Origin: Ryuthela nishihirai
Taxonomy: Eukaryota > Arthropoda > Arachnida > Araneae > Heptathelidae
Reading direction: 5' to 3'
DNA length: 64,000 bases
Assembly: GCA_038380435.1 (NCBI GenBank)
Contig: JAWZYU010000034.1
Location: 5,066,704 to 5,130,703 of the forward strand
In this document: piece by piece, positions 1-11,000 of the stretch
How positions within the stretch are numbered: position 1 is the first letter of the stretch
Layout: every line of letters begins with the position of its first letter
Position numbers and translations under genes: made by a program
Notes under the pieces: model-generated
Told to the model about the DNA's origin: nothing
Database searches by the model: none
The model's input: the letters and a program-made list of their open reading frames with translations, nothing else

Positions 1-338
1 ATCATGTGATTTTAAAAACTTTATGGAAAAATTTGCTGATAATATTTCAAATTAAACTTCTGAGCTTAAATTAGGGGATTGCTTCAGCATAAAGTAATGT
101 TAAACAAATTAGCAATACCTTATTGCATCTATGAAATGGAAATCAGATGGCTTTCAGAAATTATTTATGTCATATGTTATTAAAATATGCATCAAATGAA
201 AAAAGAACATATTATTTATGAAGCCTGAATTATATATTTTCTATGAGACATCTATGAGACAAAAAATTTTAAAATGGCAATTTTTATCTTTAAAAAATGG
301 ATTTTTCTTTTTTTGGTGTGGTACTGAAAATGGATATA

Positions 339-364
339 CACAGTTGTATTAGAATAATATGACC
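339..364. mobile_element. Half copy of a palindromic TA-flanked MITE
   Basis: CACAGTTGTATTAGAATAAT and the next bases match the terminal repeat of the short MITE at 21923-22072 and 22752-22830. The sequence stops abruptly at the start of the 62-bp direct repeat. Confidence 0.6.
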
Positions 365-725
365 AATAATGGAATAAACTCAACATATTCAATATCTACT
401 AATAAATCAGCACTTTGAAGTCAATTCAAATTTTAGAGGAAAAATTGTCTTGAGCCAAGTGGGATACGAACCCACAACCTCCTGATAACATGTCAGGTGC
501 TCTGGACCACTGAGCTACCAACCGCTGATCAAGATCTCCTCTAACTAATGCTATGAACATTTCTATTATGTCACATATAGGCGCTATTCAGGCAATCTAG
601 CTACAAGTGGCTTTCTAATTGCCAAATAGATGGAAAGCATGTCTTACAAGTATGCTACTGATAAATAATGGAATAAACTCGACATATTCAATATCTACTA
701 ATAAATCAGCACTTTGAAGTCGATT
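365..725. repeat. 62-bp direct repeats (365-426, 664-725) flanking a tRNA-like SINE
   Basis: The two 62-bp copies begin AATAATGGAATAAACTC and differ at two positions (A/G at the 18th base and near the end). Their period is 299 bp. The interval holds a tRNA-like sequence on the - strand. It could be an unusually long target duplication, a miniature terminal-repeat element or a plain tandem duplication. Confidence 0.75.
430..545 (-). mobile_element. tRNA-derived SINE, family C
   Basis: Reading the - strand, GGTAGCTCAGTGG (A box-like) is followed about 35 nt later by GGTTCGTATCCC (B box-like), then a tail complementary to CTCTAAAATTTG. The anticodon loop lacks the usual U33, so a working tRNA gene is unlikely. 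Related sequence lies at 41060-41160 and 60930-61012. Confidence 0.65.
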
Positions 726-895
726 ATTTAGCTTCTGGGGCTTTTTTTATAATTTGGTCAGCGGTGCACTGTTTCCGATTTTCCTGCTTTTTGGTGTGTC
801 GTCTCCAATGATATTTAGTTTCGGGGGCTTTTATATAATGCAGGTTGGTGGTGCATTGTTCACGATGTTCTTGGTTTTTGAGATTTGTGCTCGAT
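725..895 (+). repeat. Degenerate ~95-bp satellite units (locus 1a)
   Basis: Two units share the pattern ATTTAG, TTCTGGGGCTTTTT, ATAAT, a CGG-TGGTGCA core, TTGTTT-CGAT and a T-rich end. The same units recur at 1820-2140 and 19310-19960. Confidence 0.6.
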
Positions 896-1819
896 TTGAT
901 TAATTCTTGTGATTTATTTAGGTTAATTATATGGTATGTGTGACTTGATTTATCAGTTTAGTTTGTGGAAATATATTTGTGAAGTGTTTTAACTATTGGG
1001 AAAAGAGGGGGGGGGGCAGGAATTTATAGTATATGGGAAGGCAAATGTATTATCTTAGTTTCTTTTTTTTTCTGTTGATAATTTTAATTTTTTTCAGTAG
1101 TTTGTGGTTATGAGGGATGTATTTTAGTGGAATTGTTTTTTTTTTTCACATTGCATTTGTTTACTTTTGTACTTTACGTTTATTTTACGCTGCATTTGAC
1201 ATAAACTCGAGTTATTACCATGGTAACGAAAAAAACAATCTTTTTTCTACAAACCCATTTGTGTTAGAGTCTAGGGAGTTGTGGGAATCATCAAAAAAGA
1301 CTGTTGTGTCAAGAAAAAAATGTGGGCTGAGGCCATGATGTGCACTACTGTCATTTTCAATACTGCACTTTGTATTTTAATTGAAACTTTTATTGAGGAA
1401 ATGCAAAGAGGTCCATAGATTGATTATATAAATAGCAATAGGTATCTTAAGATTTTATATTATTAAATTTAAATAATGAGTATATTTCATTCGTATAAAA
1501 GAAGCAACTCTACTGATACAACTAATATCGATATACCACAGAAAAACACAAAGAGTACCGAAATATAAGGTTGGAAGTAAGCAAACTAGTGTGATTTCGA
1601 TCATCCATGTAAAAGTAATACATGTAAAAAGAGGGTACTTCCTTTTTATAGCGGCCTTGGTGAGAAAGGGGAATTGGCGCATTTCTGCCTTAACAGTTTT
1701 TCATTGTTAAATATTTAATATGCTTACTATTGTCAATCTCCCATCGACAGAAAAAGATGCTATAGCTTTTTTCCAAGAGAAATGTATTTTACCCTCTGAA
1801 AGAATTTGTGAAAATGGCC
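896..1819. other. No recognised feature
   Basis: AT-rich sequence with T runs and a short G run near 1009. The open frames here are short and lack any recognisable motif. Confidence 0.5.
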
Positions 1820-2140
1820 ATAATTATATCGGCGGTGCAGTTTCCGATTTTCACGTTTTTTTTTGTGTTGCCTGGGAGGACATTCAGTTTCTGGGGCTTT
1901 TTTTTATAATTCGATCGGTGGTGGACTGTTTCCGATTTTTATGTTTTCAGTTTGTGTTGCCTGGGAGGACATTATTTAGTCTTGGGGCTTTTTTATAAAT
2001 TGATCGACGGTGCACTGTTTCAGATTTTTTTGCTTTTTGGTATGTGTTATGACCGATAAGATTTAGTTGTGGGTACTTTTTTTATACTGTGGGTCAGTGA
2101 TGCATTGTCGATGGTGTTTTTGGTTTTGTGATTGGTGTTC
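1820..2140 (+). repeat. Degenerate ~95-bp satellite units (locus 1b)
   Basis: Three to four units carrying CTGGGGCTTTTTT, ATAAT, GATCGGTGGTG, CTGTTTCCGATTTT and a following GTGTTGCCTGGGAGGACATT spacer that itself repeats (near 1866 and 1956). Clear tandem structure with moderate divergence. Confidence 0.65.
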
Positions 2141-2270
2141 GATTTCATTAATTCTGGTGATTTATTTTGGCTGTTGCTTGTGTGTATCAGTAATGGTTCA
2201 CGCCAAGACGGAAGCATGCCAATGCCGCTATAAAAGGGATGTACCAAAAAGAGTAACAAGCAATACGAGA

Positions 2271-2640
2271 GGTGGGGGTGACTCAATTGGTAGTGTGTCA
2301 GGCTTATAATCTGCAGTTCCCAGGTTCAAGTTCCACCTGGGCCAGCTTTCAGATTCATCTCGACAAAAGTGTCATATGCCAGTAGTGGGATACCAATGAG
2401 CTTGGAAAGGCTCCCATCCGTCAAATGGGATGTTAAACTGTGGCTCCATGTGTGGGAGAGCCATATTCTGTGCACGTTAGAAAACATGCAGGATGCCCTT
2501 GGTGGTAGGCTACCATCCACTTAACAGCTATCCAGTGGGTCCCCTTTCCCCAACCTTCTCCGAGCCGTCAGGATCTCCTTGTGGTTTGCCATTTAGCACA
2601 CTGTATGCAAAAATATGCCGCCGAGGTAAAACAACCCAAC
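2271..2640 (+). mobile_element. tRNA-derived SINE, family A
   Basis: The head carries GGGGGTGACTCAATTGG (A box) and CCCAGGTTCAAGTTCC (B box); the body and the tail GTAAAACAACCCAAC follow. Possible target duplication: AAGCAATACGA before and AAGCGATATGA after (9 of 11 match). The same family occurs about 14 more times in the window. Confidence 0.85.
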
Positions 2641-2660
2641 AAGCGATATGATGTCAAATA

Positions 2661-2864
2661 AATTTGGACAGTTGGAAGTCCCTAAAACCTGAACAGCGTT
2701 TGTAAAATTACTGACATATGTCGGATATTCGAATTGTTACGTTATTCTTTCAATCACCGTACAATTTGGACAGTTGGAAGTCCCTAAAACCTGAACAGCG
2801 TTTGCAAAATTACTGACATATGTCAGGTATTCAAATTGTTACGTTATTCTTTCAATCACCTTAC
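2661..2864. repeat. Two tandem copies of a 102-bp unit
   Basis: Units 2661-2762 and 2763-2864 both start AATTTGGACAGTTGGAAGTC and differ at only a few positions. Function unknown. Confidence 0.85.
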
Positions 2865-4239
2865 ACATGTTCTCGTGGAAAGCGGTGCGCCAACTCCATG
2901 ATTTTATATATTCTTATTTACAGGAAAGTATTACTATCTACTGGGGTTCAGGCTAAGAAAATATAGTGATCATAATATCAAATCTCTCATTACTTACTAC
3001 TACAACGGAGGTTTAAAAGCTATTTTACCCGTTGATTTTACCGTACTACCATTACTTTTTCTTTATGATTGTTTGCTTCTTTCTGTTCGGAAGAATACTT
3101 GTAAATTTAATTTGATTTCTGTTCCTTGCAAATGTTCTAACGAAGTTTAAATTAGTCAAAGTTCCCACTTACTGATGTAAATTTTAAAACCTAAGTGCCA
3201 ACCAAAGAAAATAACAAAAGAAAGTGAGACTAACAATGACGTAAGTAGCCCCACCAAAGAGCATAATGCAGTTACTATACTGCATGAACACCATGAAAAC
3301 TAACTTCTATAGCGCTCCACGTATATGGTAGGTGACATTTGGGCTGTTCTTTTAGGCACTATGCCGAAATCCTATATAAGATGGAGGAGTGGTACACCAA
3401 AAGCCAATGGTTGGTGACATAGGGGAAAGGGAAGAAAGAGTTCAAAAATAAACAAAAAGATGCTGACATAATATTTTAATTTTTAAAATAAAAATTTACA
3501 ATTATATGTTAAATAAAAATGCTTTTAAAGCATTTATTTGATTATGCAACAGGGAAAGAGAGCAACTCTTTTGACCAACAAAGAGCACCAAACAGGCATT
3601 CTTTGAACGGGAGTTATTACATTGAGGTAGTAATACTAGAGACAGGACTCCGATTCTCGTAGCATTGACCGCCATGATCACAGACGGCTGTGTCTGCCGA
3701 CTGCTTAGTGAGGCAAGATACACATAATGCTTTGCGACTTGGCTGCGAACAACGAAGAAGGCAATTTAAAAATGCTTAACAAATAATTTAAATGACGCAG
3801 AATTTTGCTGTTTTTTGTTTTTTATTTCAATGAGGTTATTCCAGTGTAGTAATTAAAGCAAAATATATTTAACTAATACACACTTACTTATTTATATCGG
3901 ATGAAAAACGAAGACCCTGGAAACTGCTCCTCTTTCAAATCGAGGTTTCGTATGAAAATAAAAAAAAAAAATTCGATATATTCTTAATATATGATTAAAT
4001 CTGAACTAAATTGACTGTAAACTTAATAGACTTTAATTTGAGCCAGTTTAAAACAGGAACAATGGTAAACATATTTTAAAATCTAGTACATGATCAAATC
4101 ATTCAGCTTAAGGAAAGCCCTCAAAATTTATGGACCTTAATAGCACAAATCCGCGCCTCATTTAAAAAAACATCAAAAGTCACATTTATTTTCTTCTTTC
4201 ATTAAAAAATATTAAGTTTCATTAAAAATTGAAAGAAAT
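2865..4239. other. No recognised feature
   Basis: AT-rich DNA with short open frames of no recognisable family and homopolymer runs. Nothing could be supported on either strand. Confidence 0.5.
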
Positions 4240-5035
4240 AATCAAAGAGTGTAAACTTTTTTTTAATTCAGCTGAGGCAGGAAATCGAATCTCCTCCCAA
4301 TAAAAACACAATTTAATTTCATGCTATAAAAAAAACAAAATATTATAAGCTTCCTATTCAGCTGAAGCATAAAGAAATTCAAGCCCCCCTCCCACACAAA
4401 GAAACAAATGGCATAATTGAAATTTGATGCTTTGGATGCTATGAAAAAACAAATAATGTAAACTTTTATATCAGCTAAGGCAGAAGGAAATCCAAGGTCA
4501 CACACACACAAATGACATAATTGAAATTGCATGCAATATATATAAAAAGAAATAATTTACACTTTCTCTCATTTGAACTAAGGCAGAAGGAAAGGCAAGA
4601 CCCCCCCCCCCCCCCCACTGACACACACACACATAAAAGACGTGATTGAAATTTAATGGAACAAAAACTAAATATTCTAAAATTTTGTATCAGCGAAGGC
4701 AGAAGGAAATCCAAGGTCACACACACACAAAGGACATCATTGAAATTGCATGCTATATATATAAACCAATAATTTACACTTTCTCTCATTTCAACTAAGG
4801 CAGAAGGAAAGACAAGCCCCTCTCCCACAAACACACAAATGACATGATTAAAATTTCATTCAACAAAATACAAATATTGTAAACTTTTATATCAGTTAAG
4901 GTAGAAGGAAAACCAAGGTCACACACACACAAATGATATAATTTAAATTTCATGCTATAAAAAAAGAAAACAAAAATGCAAACTATTTTTATTTCAATTG
5001 AGGCAGTAGGAAATTCATGTCACACACATATAATA
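4240..5035. repeat. Minisatellite, 8 copies of a ~91-120-bp unit
   Basis: The landmark CTAAGGCAGAAGGAAA (with variants) occurs near 4271, 4362, 4476, 4577, 4697, 4795, 4897 and 5002. Each is followed by a CA-rich microsatellite and ATTGAAATT. Two alternating variants give a ~219-bp dimer (GAAATTGCATG near 4524 and 4743). A 16-18-base C run sits near 4600. Confidence 0.8.
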
Positions 5036-5446
5036 TAAGAAAGTAAGTTACTGCAAAGTATATTTTTGTCACTGTGTTTTGTGCAAATTTAGATGCTTGC
5101 TCTAATATGATGCCTTTTAATTTTTCTGTGATTTATGTCTCTAAATGGTGAAGTCTAATTTTAGCATATTCTTTTGCAATGTTTCTTTTTGATATTATAA
5201 GCATGATTGTCAACTTTCACATCCAATTCCGTATTACTGATATGACTAACTAGTGATATGAGCACAACATGCATTGAAGCCTATGTAGGATATGTAGCCT
5301 ATGAAGGAACTGAATTTTTTAATTAGGTATGAAATGGTTGTTGTTGAGAATATAAAGTTTTCTCCTGGAAGACACTCTTTAGTAATTTTTGCAATTGCAC
5401 ACACATACTGTGAGAAGGACAAGAAAACCTAAATTTTTAATATTAA

Positions 5447-5653
5447 CCTTTAAAGTGACAGAAGTTGATTAATCAGTTTCCAAAAATCCCTACAAAAGAA
5501 CCTGCAACATGCTTTTTTATGCTTCCCTACCATTTTTTTCCAGAATTAAATGCTTTTTCTTTTGATATGTAATATGGACTATTTCATTCATTAAGTTTTC
5601 ATAATAGGACTCAAAAGTTGTTTCTTAAAGAAAAAAAATTGTCTTTGTAAGGG
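5447..5653. mobile_element. TTAA-flanked MITE, piggyBac-like
   Basis: Both ends abut TTAA (5443-5446, 5654-5657). The termini CCTTTAAAGTGACAG and, inverted, CCCTTACAAAGACAA are similar. A 207-bp non-coding element. TTAA duplications and CCCTT-type ends are characteristic of piggyBac elements; the family assignment is inference. Confidence 0.5.
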
Positions 5654-5657
5654 TTAA

Positions 5658-7902
5658 TAAGTGCAGACACAGAAGACTGTATTAGGTCAGAGTCAATTAA
5701 TGCTAATTCACACTCTATGCAAGAAATTTTTCATAATTTTTTTGCTATAAAGACAGCTTATAATAACATTTTTTAATTTCAGAGAAAAGATACACAATGA
5801 CCTTCATTGCTTTACTGTGATTGCTTGATATTATCCACATGTGAGAAACACCTAAAATGTCACTGGACATTTCATTATTGCTGCCAATGATTTTAATTTC
5901 GTTGAAAGTTAAACAATTGCCATTTTTCTTATTAATTATTAGCCGGTTAATTATTAACTGCATGTGTGCACTTTGGAACTAAAGATCATTATGTTATTGT
6001 AGTTTCCCTCTTTTGCTCTTATAGCTTAAAAAATTAAATATGGTCCTAGCTGAATTTGTAAAAATATATTTTGAGCCAGACTAACCAACTGTTAAAAAAA
6101 AACCTATGGGGATTTTCCAGTTATGTAAAACTGAAACAAACATAAAAATTAGAGTTTCATAAGCCATATCGGAATTTTTATCATTAGCATTATTATCATA
6201 ATCTACATATCCACAATAGCATTTGCCATTGAACAGTATTTGTTTCCTAATTGACTTCTCCTCCAATAATAAAGTGAATATCACATGTTTCTGCTTATTA
6301 TCAGTAAAATTTTCCATGCAGAAAATTTCAATAAATCCAAAAAGGCCATCTAGAGATCTGCACAAGTTAAAATTGTGGAGCTATTGGGAAAGAAAATTTT
6401 CTCTTACAAATTCATAAGCCTTTAAAAAATAGAACCTCAATTTTTAATAAGCCTTTGGAGAATGAAAATATCATGGTAAACCTATTTACCTCTTGGCAAT
6501 AAAATATGCCTTTGCTTCTTTCAGCATTTTGCTGTGAATTTCTGAACAGGTTTAAAGTTATATCTCGAAACACAGGCTTTGGTGTCTCAATGTCATCTTG
6601 ATGTGCTTTTGAGCCTTAAAGAAATCTAATATAACTTTTAAAATAGAAGAGTCTGATTGCTGGACTCTTAGCTGACAGTAATTTCACCATTGCATTTTCT
6701 TTAAGCTCTGGATTTCATTTTGCACTGACATCAGCTTTCTCTTAAATTTTCTAGGACTTCCCTCTTTCACAGCATGAGTGATTATTTTTATAGGCAATAT
6801 CTGTTCTCATTGCAGTTTGTATCATATCTTCTATAAGTGTCTCTCAATACAGGCATTTGTTACAAATGTGAATAAAGTTGTCACAGCATCATTAATTAAT
6901 CCTACTATGCCTTTTTGTGGAGCTATATTTTTAAAACAGTAAAATGCTGGGAACAGATAGTACTAGCTACAGTTTAAAGAGAGACAGGAGAGCTTCAACC
7001 ACAATTGAAAAGCCTTAGCATTTCAACTCATAAAATTTTTTATAAAATATGAAGAGCAAATTTTTAGGCTTTATCACAATGCAAAATTATAAAATCCCTC
7101 TTTCAGGCGTTTCGTTTGAGAAACAAAAACAATTTGTTTTTTTTGGCAAAATAAAAATGCAAAGCTGAAGTCTCATAAAATTGATAACTAAGTTCAATAT
7201 TTCTTTTAGAAACAAAATTCACGAAAATATTCTATAAATTCCATGCTGTTTGAATTTATAAATCGCCTTCTTTTCATATGTAAATATTATTAGTTTCATT
7301 TATGAAAAAATCGTGAACTACATCTGATATTATACTCGGACAGAACGGTATTTTAAAATGCTTTATTTATTTTTAGGCCTCTCTGCTTTAACAATTTAAA
7401 TTTAAAAGCATTTCACAATATTCGTAAATTACTAACCTATGAAATGTCGAATTGTTGCTTTTATAGTACTTTTCAGTAGTAAGTGCTCAATTCATGTAAA
7501 TATAAGAGCGTGGTGAAGTGTTTGTTTACGTTAATCCAACTCGCCTCTCTCTCTCTCTGCCTCACTGAGGAGTAGGCTTAATATTTTGTACATGTTCATG
7601 GTGTTCGTTGCCAGTCCTGTCTTTAGTAATATTATCTCAATGAGTTATTATCTGAGGTTACAGCCATGGACCTCAGAGGTAACAATACAACCATGGTAGT
7701 TAGTTATTAATTCAAACAGTAACCGTATGAAAGCCAACTGTTGGGAGGTAACTTTTTTTAAATATGGCAGGGAACGTAACCATGCATATGTATAAGCAAA
7801 CTTATCAGTAACTTATAATCTTTCAAAATACATTTCAAGAAAATTTTATGTTTTTAATTCATAGCGTGAATAATACAAGACATCTGCAAATAAATCTGTA
7901 GA
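5658..7902. other. CCDC32 upstream region, no clear element
   Basis: AT-rich sequence upstream of the CCDC32 start. A CT-repeat tract near 7545-7560 and a more mixed composition at 7490-7750 may mark the promoter or a 5' exon. No TATA box or initiator could be assigned with confidence. Confidence 0.3.
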
Positions 7903-7908
7903 GTGAAT

Positions 7909-8050
7909 ATGGCTTCTAATCCATGGGGAGATGCAAAGTGCGGCAGCCAGGAGCAGAATAGCATACAACATTTTGGTTTTGAAAGCAGCAGCTTTGAAAA
8001 TGTAACTTCAGATCATTTGCCTGATTCGGAAGCTTACCTAAAGAAACTGG
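7909..8050 (+). CDS. CCDC32: CCDC32 coding exon 1
   Basis: Encodes residues 1-47 plus the first base of codon 48. It starts MASNPWGDAK, is rich in Ser, Asn and Glu and probably disordered, and ends DSEAYLKKL. The donor is G|GTAATT at 8050/8051, phase 1. The frame stays open past the donor to 8169, but that part lies in a transposon terminal repeat beginning at 8136 and is intronic. Confidence 0.85.
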
Positions 8051-11000
8051 GTAATTTATGTTTAAAATATTGTCGGAAATTCTCTAGTAATAAGGCTTTT
8101 TCCCTTGTCAGAAATTTAGCCCATTTTCAATCTGCTATTTTGCACTTTGGGTTGCTTTGGAAACTATAGGTTCCACTTTAGGCTACAGTACAGTGTCAGA
8201 TTTCGGAGTAATCGCCTCAAAAACAAATGATATATTATTTTCGGGTTTTTTTTTAATGTGGCGGATAATTGTTGAAATCAATGAGGGCCTTGAAAACGTA
8301 TAAATTAGCGATCACAAAAATTTGTAAAAATGGCGCCATCAGAAGGTAGCATCTAGAGTAGCAGTTCCCAACCTGTACTCTGCGGACCCTTGGGGATCCG
8401 CATTTAATATCTGAGGGGGTACACAAGAAATTCACATTTGAGAACAAATATTTTATGAACAGCCTTGATGTACAGACTGACAATGCATTGAGGCACCTCG
8501 ATATATGTTTATACGCCATATATCAGTATATCTTTACAGTTTACCACTTGAATGCATTTTCTATCTTTTTCATTGTACAGACAGGAGCATATATGCCTTG
8601 GTTCTCGTGCATGCAAGGCTTCTCCCCTGCATTGGCGTCATTGCATCTTTTCCTCAAGTGGATGGGGGAAGCCTTGTTCACCTGCAAGCCAAGGTATATA
8701 TATATATGCTCCTGCCTGTACAGATTGAGCATGTGTCATGAGATGCCACAATGCATTGTTGATCTGTAGAGGGGGAATAGATCAACTGAAATTGGATTAT
8801 TCTGATTAGATGGCTACTGGCTGCATGCATAAACTAAAGAGTATAGTCATGTACTTGGCTGATATTTTTGGATATATAGTAAACTGTAAGCCTACAGGGT
8901 GCATTTGTAACAATATTTAATGTTGAAAACAGCATTGAAGCAATGATAAAGAAATTAGACATAGGGTCCCATCTTCTTTCCAAAAATATTTACTCGCATT
9001 TTCTGATGCTCAATGGAATGACTTCATGAAGACTTCTTTCCACATGTTGTGAAGGGCTACATCGTGATTGTCGTGATTGCCCTTCATGTCGTGATTGCCC
9101 TTCACGACGTGGAAAGAAGCTAAACAGCCCTAACATCACCACATAGTGTCACTTCACTAAAGATGGAGTGCTGTCTTTGCTCCGAAAAGCTTCCGAGTTT
9201 CTCCTAAAAACTTTTAACATGCAAATAGTTTGAAGGATAAACTTTTTAATTTTATTGCTCAACAACAGAGAATTTTAAGTTGTTTTTAACAGAATTGTCA
9301 AACAATGCGTTGAAACATTTAATGCTACTTGCTACGACTAACAGACTTTTTCAGCACTTTTATACACCAAGTCAAAATATAGAAGTAGATTAAATGTGGA
9401 GCCTGATTTGAAAGTGCAAGTTGGCACAATTGAGCCAAATGTTTCTGAACTTGTTTCAGTCAAACAATATCATCCTTCACACTAAAAATTAAGTTTTTAA
9501 TTTTTTTGTCACTATAAAAAATAAAGTTGACTTTTTTTGTTGATATACATTCTTTTTTGATAAGACCTGTTCCCTTTTCTAGTATTCCTGGTACTGGATG
9601 CAAAAATATAGGTCATAATTTAAGATAAAATTGTTCAACTCCAGGGTCTCTGCCATATTTTTCAAATTAAAATAGAAGGTTGGGAACTGCTGATCTAAAG
9701 TTTTTTTTTTTAAATATTCCTATTGATTTTTGCATTTCTAAGATATAGCATATGACATTATATAAAAAGAAATCCCAGAATTATATACTTTATTTCCATA
9801 TTTTTTTTTATAATGTGGATGGCAAATCGGCTACAGTGCAGAGGAGTATTGCAGTGAAGCCTGTTAACTTGGAAAGAACGTAGCCTAAAGTGAAACCTAT
9901 AGTTTCCAAAGTAACCCAAAGTGCAAAATAACCCTAAGCAGCTATTAAATATAGTTTTGGTGCTATTGTATTAGCTTCGACCCTAGAACTTGGTTGTCAG
10001 GCACAGAAGGTGAAGTCCTGTGACATATGCATTACCTGTGACTATTCTCTCTATTGTTAATTTATGCAAATAATCAATTGTTAGTGATGCTTACATACTG
10101 ATCATTAGTTATTAATAAATGATGCTTACATACTGATCATTAGTTGATTATTATCATACTGGGGTGGATTTGCTTTCAGAATGGATTGCACCACACCATA
10201 ATTCCATGCATTGTGCTGCATGTTTTGTCCAAATACACTTCTCTTGGTGCCTCTCACCAATCAGTTGGCAGATGAGGATTCTGCCATTGGATTCAAACAA
10301 ACAGAAGCCAGATTCATCAGAAAAGACAACATTGTGCTATTGCTTGATGCACCACTGTAGTCTGGCTGGTTTGTGTTAGGGTGTCAGACTCAGTCTAACA
10401 ATTGCCAGCAGGCATGCAGTCTGAATTGCAATAAACAGCATCAAACTGTTACTGCCGACACTGGAAGATGTATTACAGATCTCCACTGTTGGGTCAAAGC
10501 TGTAGATGGGGCAGAGCGATCTGTTATAGCCAGCCTCCAAACATGGCAATCTTGGGTTTATCTGTGGATGAGGTTCAGAACCTTCCCAAAGTATTTGCTA
10601 CCCATCTTTGAACTATTTTCTTCATATTCACTGCACAACAGATACACTATATCCCACACAAGTGCAGTTTCTCGATACAAAAGACCCTTCTCTCATGCGA
10701 ACAATATGCCCTCTGTCAAACTCATTTACCTGGATATATGGAGTTTGCACTGATCTGTTTGGCATATTTTAACCCTTGCACTATAACTGATAGGATGAAC
10801 ATGGCCTGTCCCTTTACATGCTTGTGGGAGGGTCCAGTCACTCTTTCCCAAATGTTCTCATTGGCTGGTAGACAACACAACTGCACTGATGACCATGAAA
10901 TTATAATCACTTCTTCAGTAGTAGCTGCTAAATATAGCCCATACAAGTCACAGACCTTACACTATTCCTTCTTGGTGTTCTGATTTTCATGAACACCATG

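Noticed and set aside
451..534. Possible functional tRNA gene on the - strand
   Set aside because: No clean acceptor stem or U33 in the anticodon loop, and related degenerate copies exist elsewhere; treated as SINE.
4475..4834. 119-residue Cys/Val-rich open frame
   Set aside because: Product of the CA-rich minisatellite, with repeated peptide blocks and no initiation or splice support.
8455..8769. 104-residue open frame in CCDC32 intron 1
   Set aside because: Inside the hAT remnant, on mixed frames, without transposase motifs in this frame.
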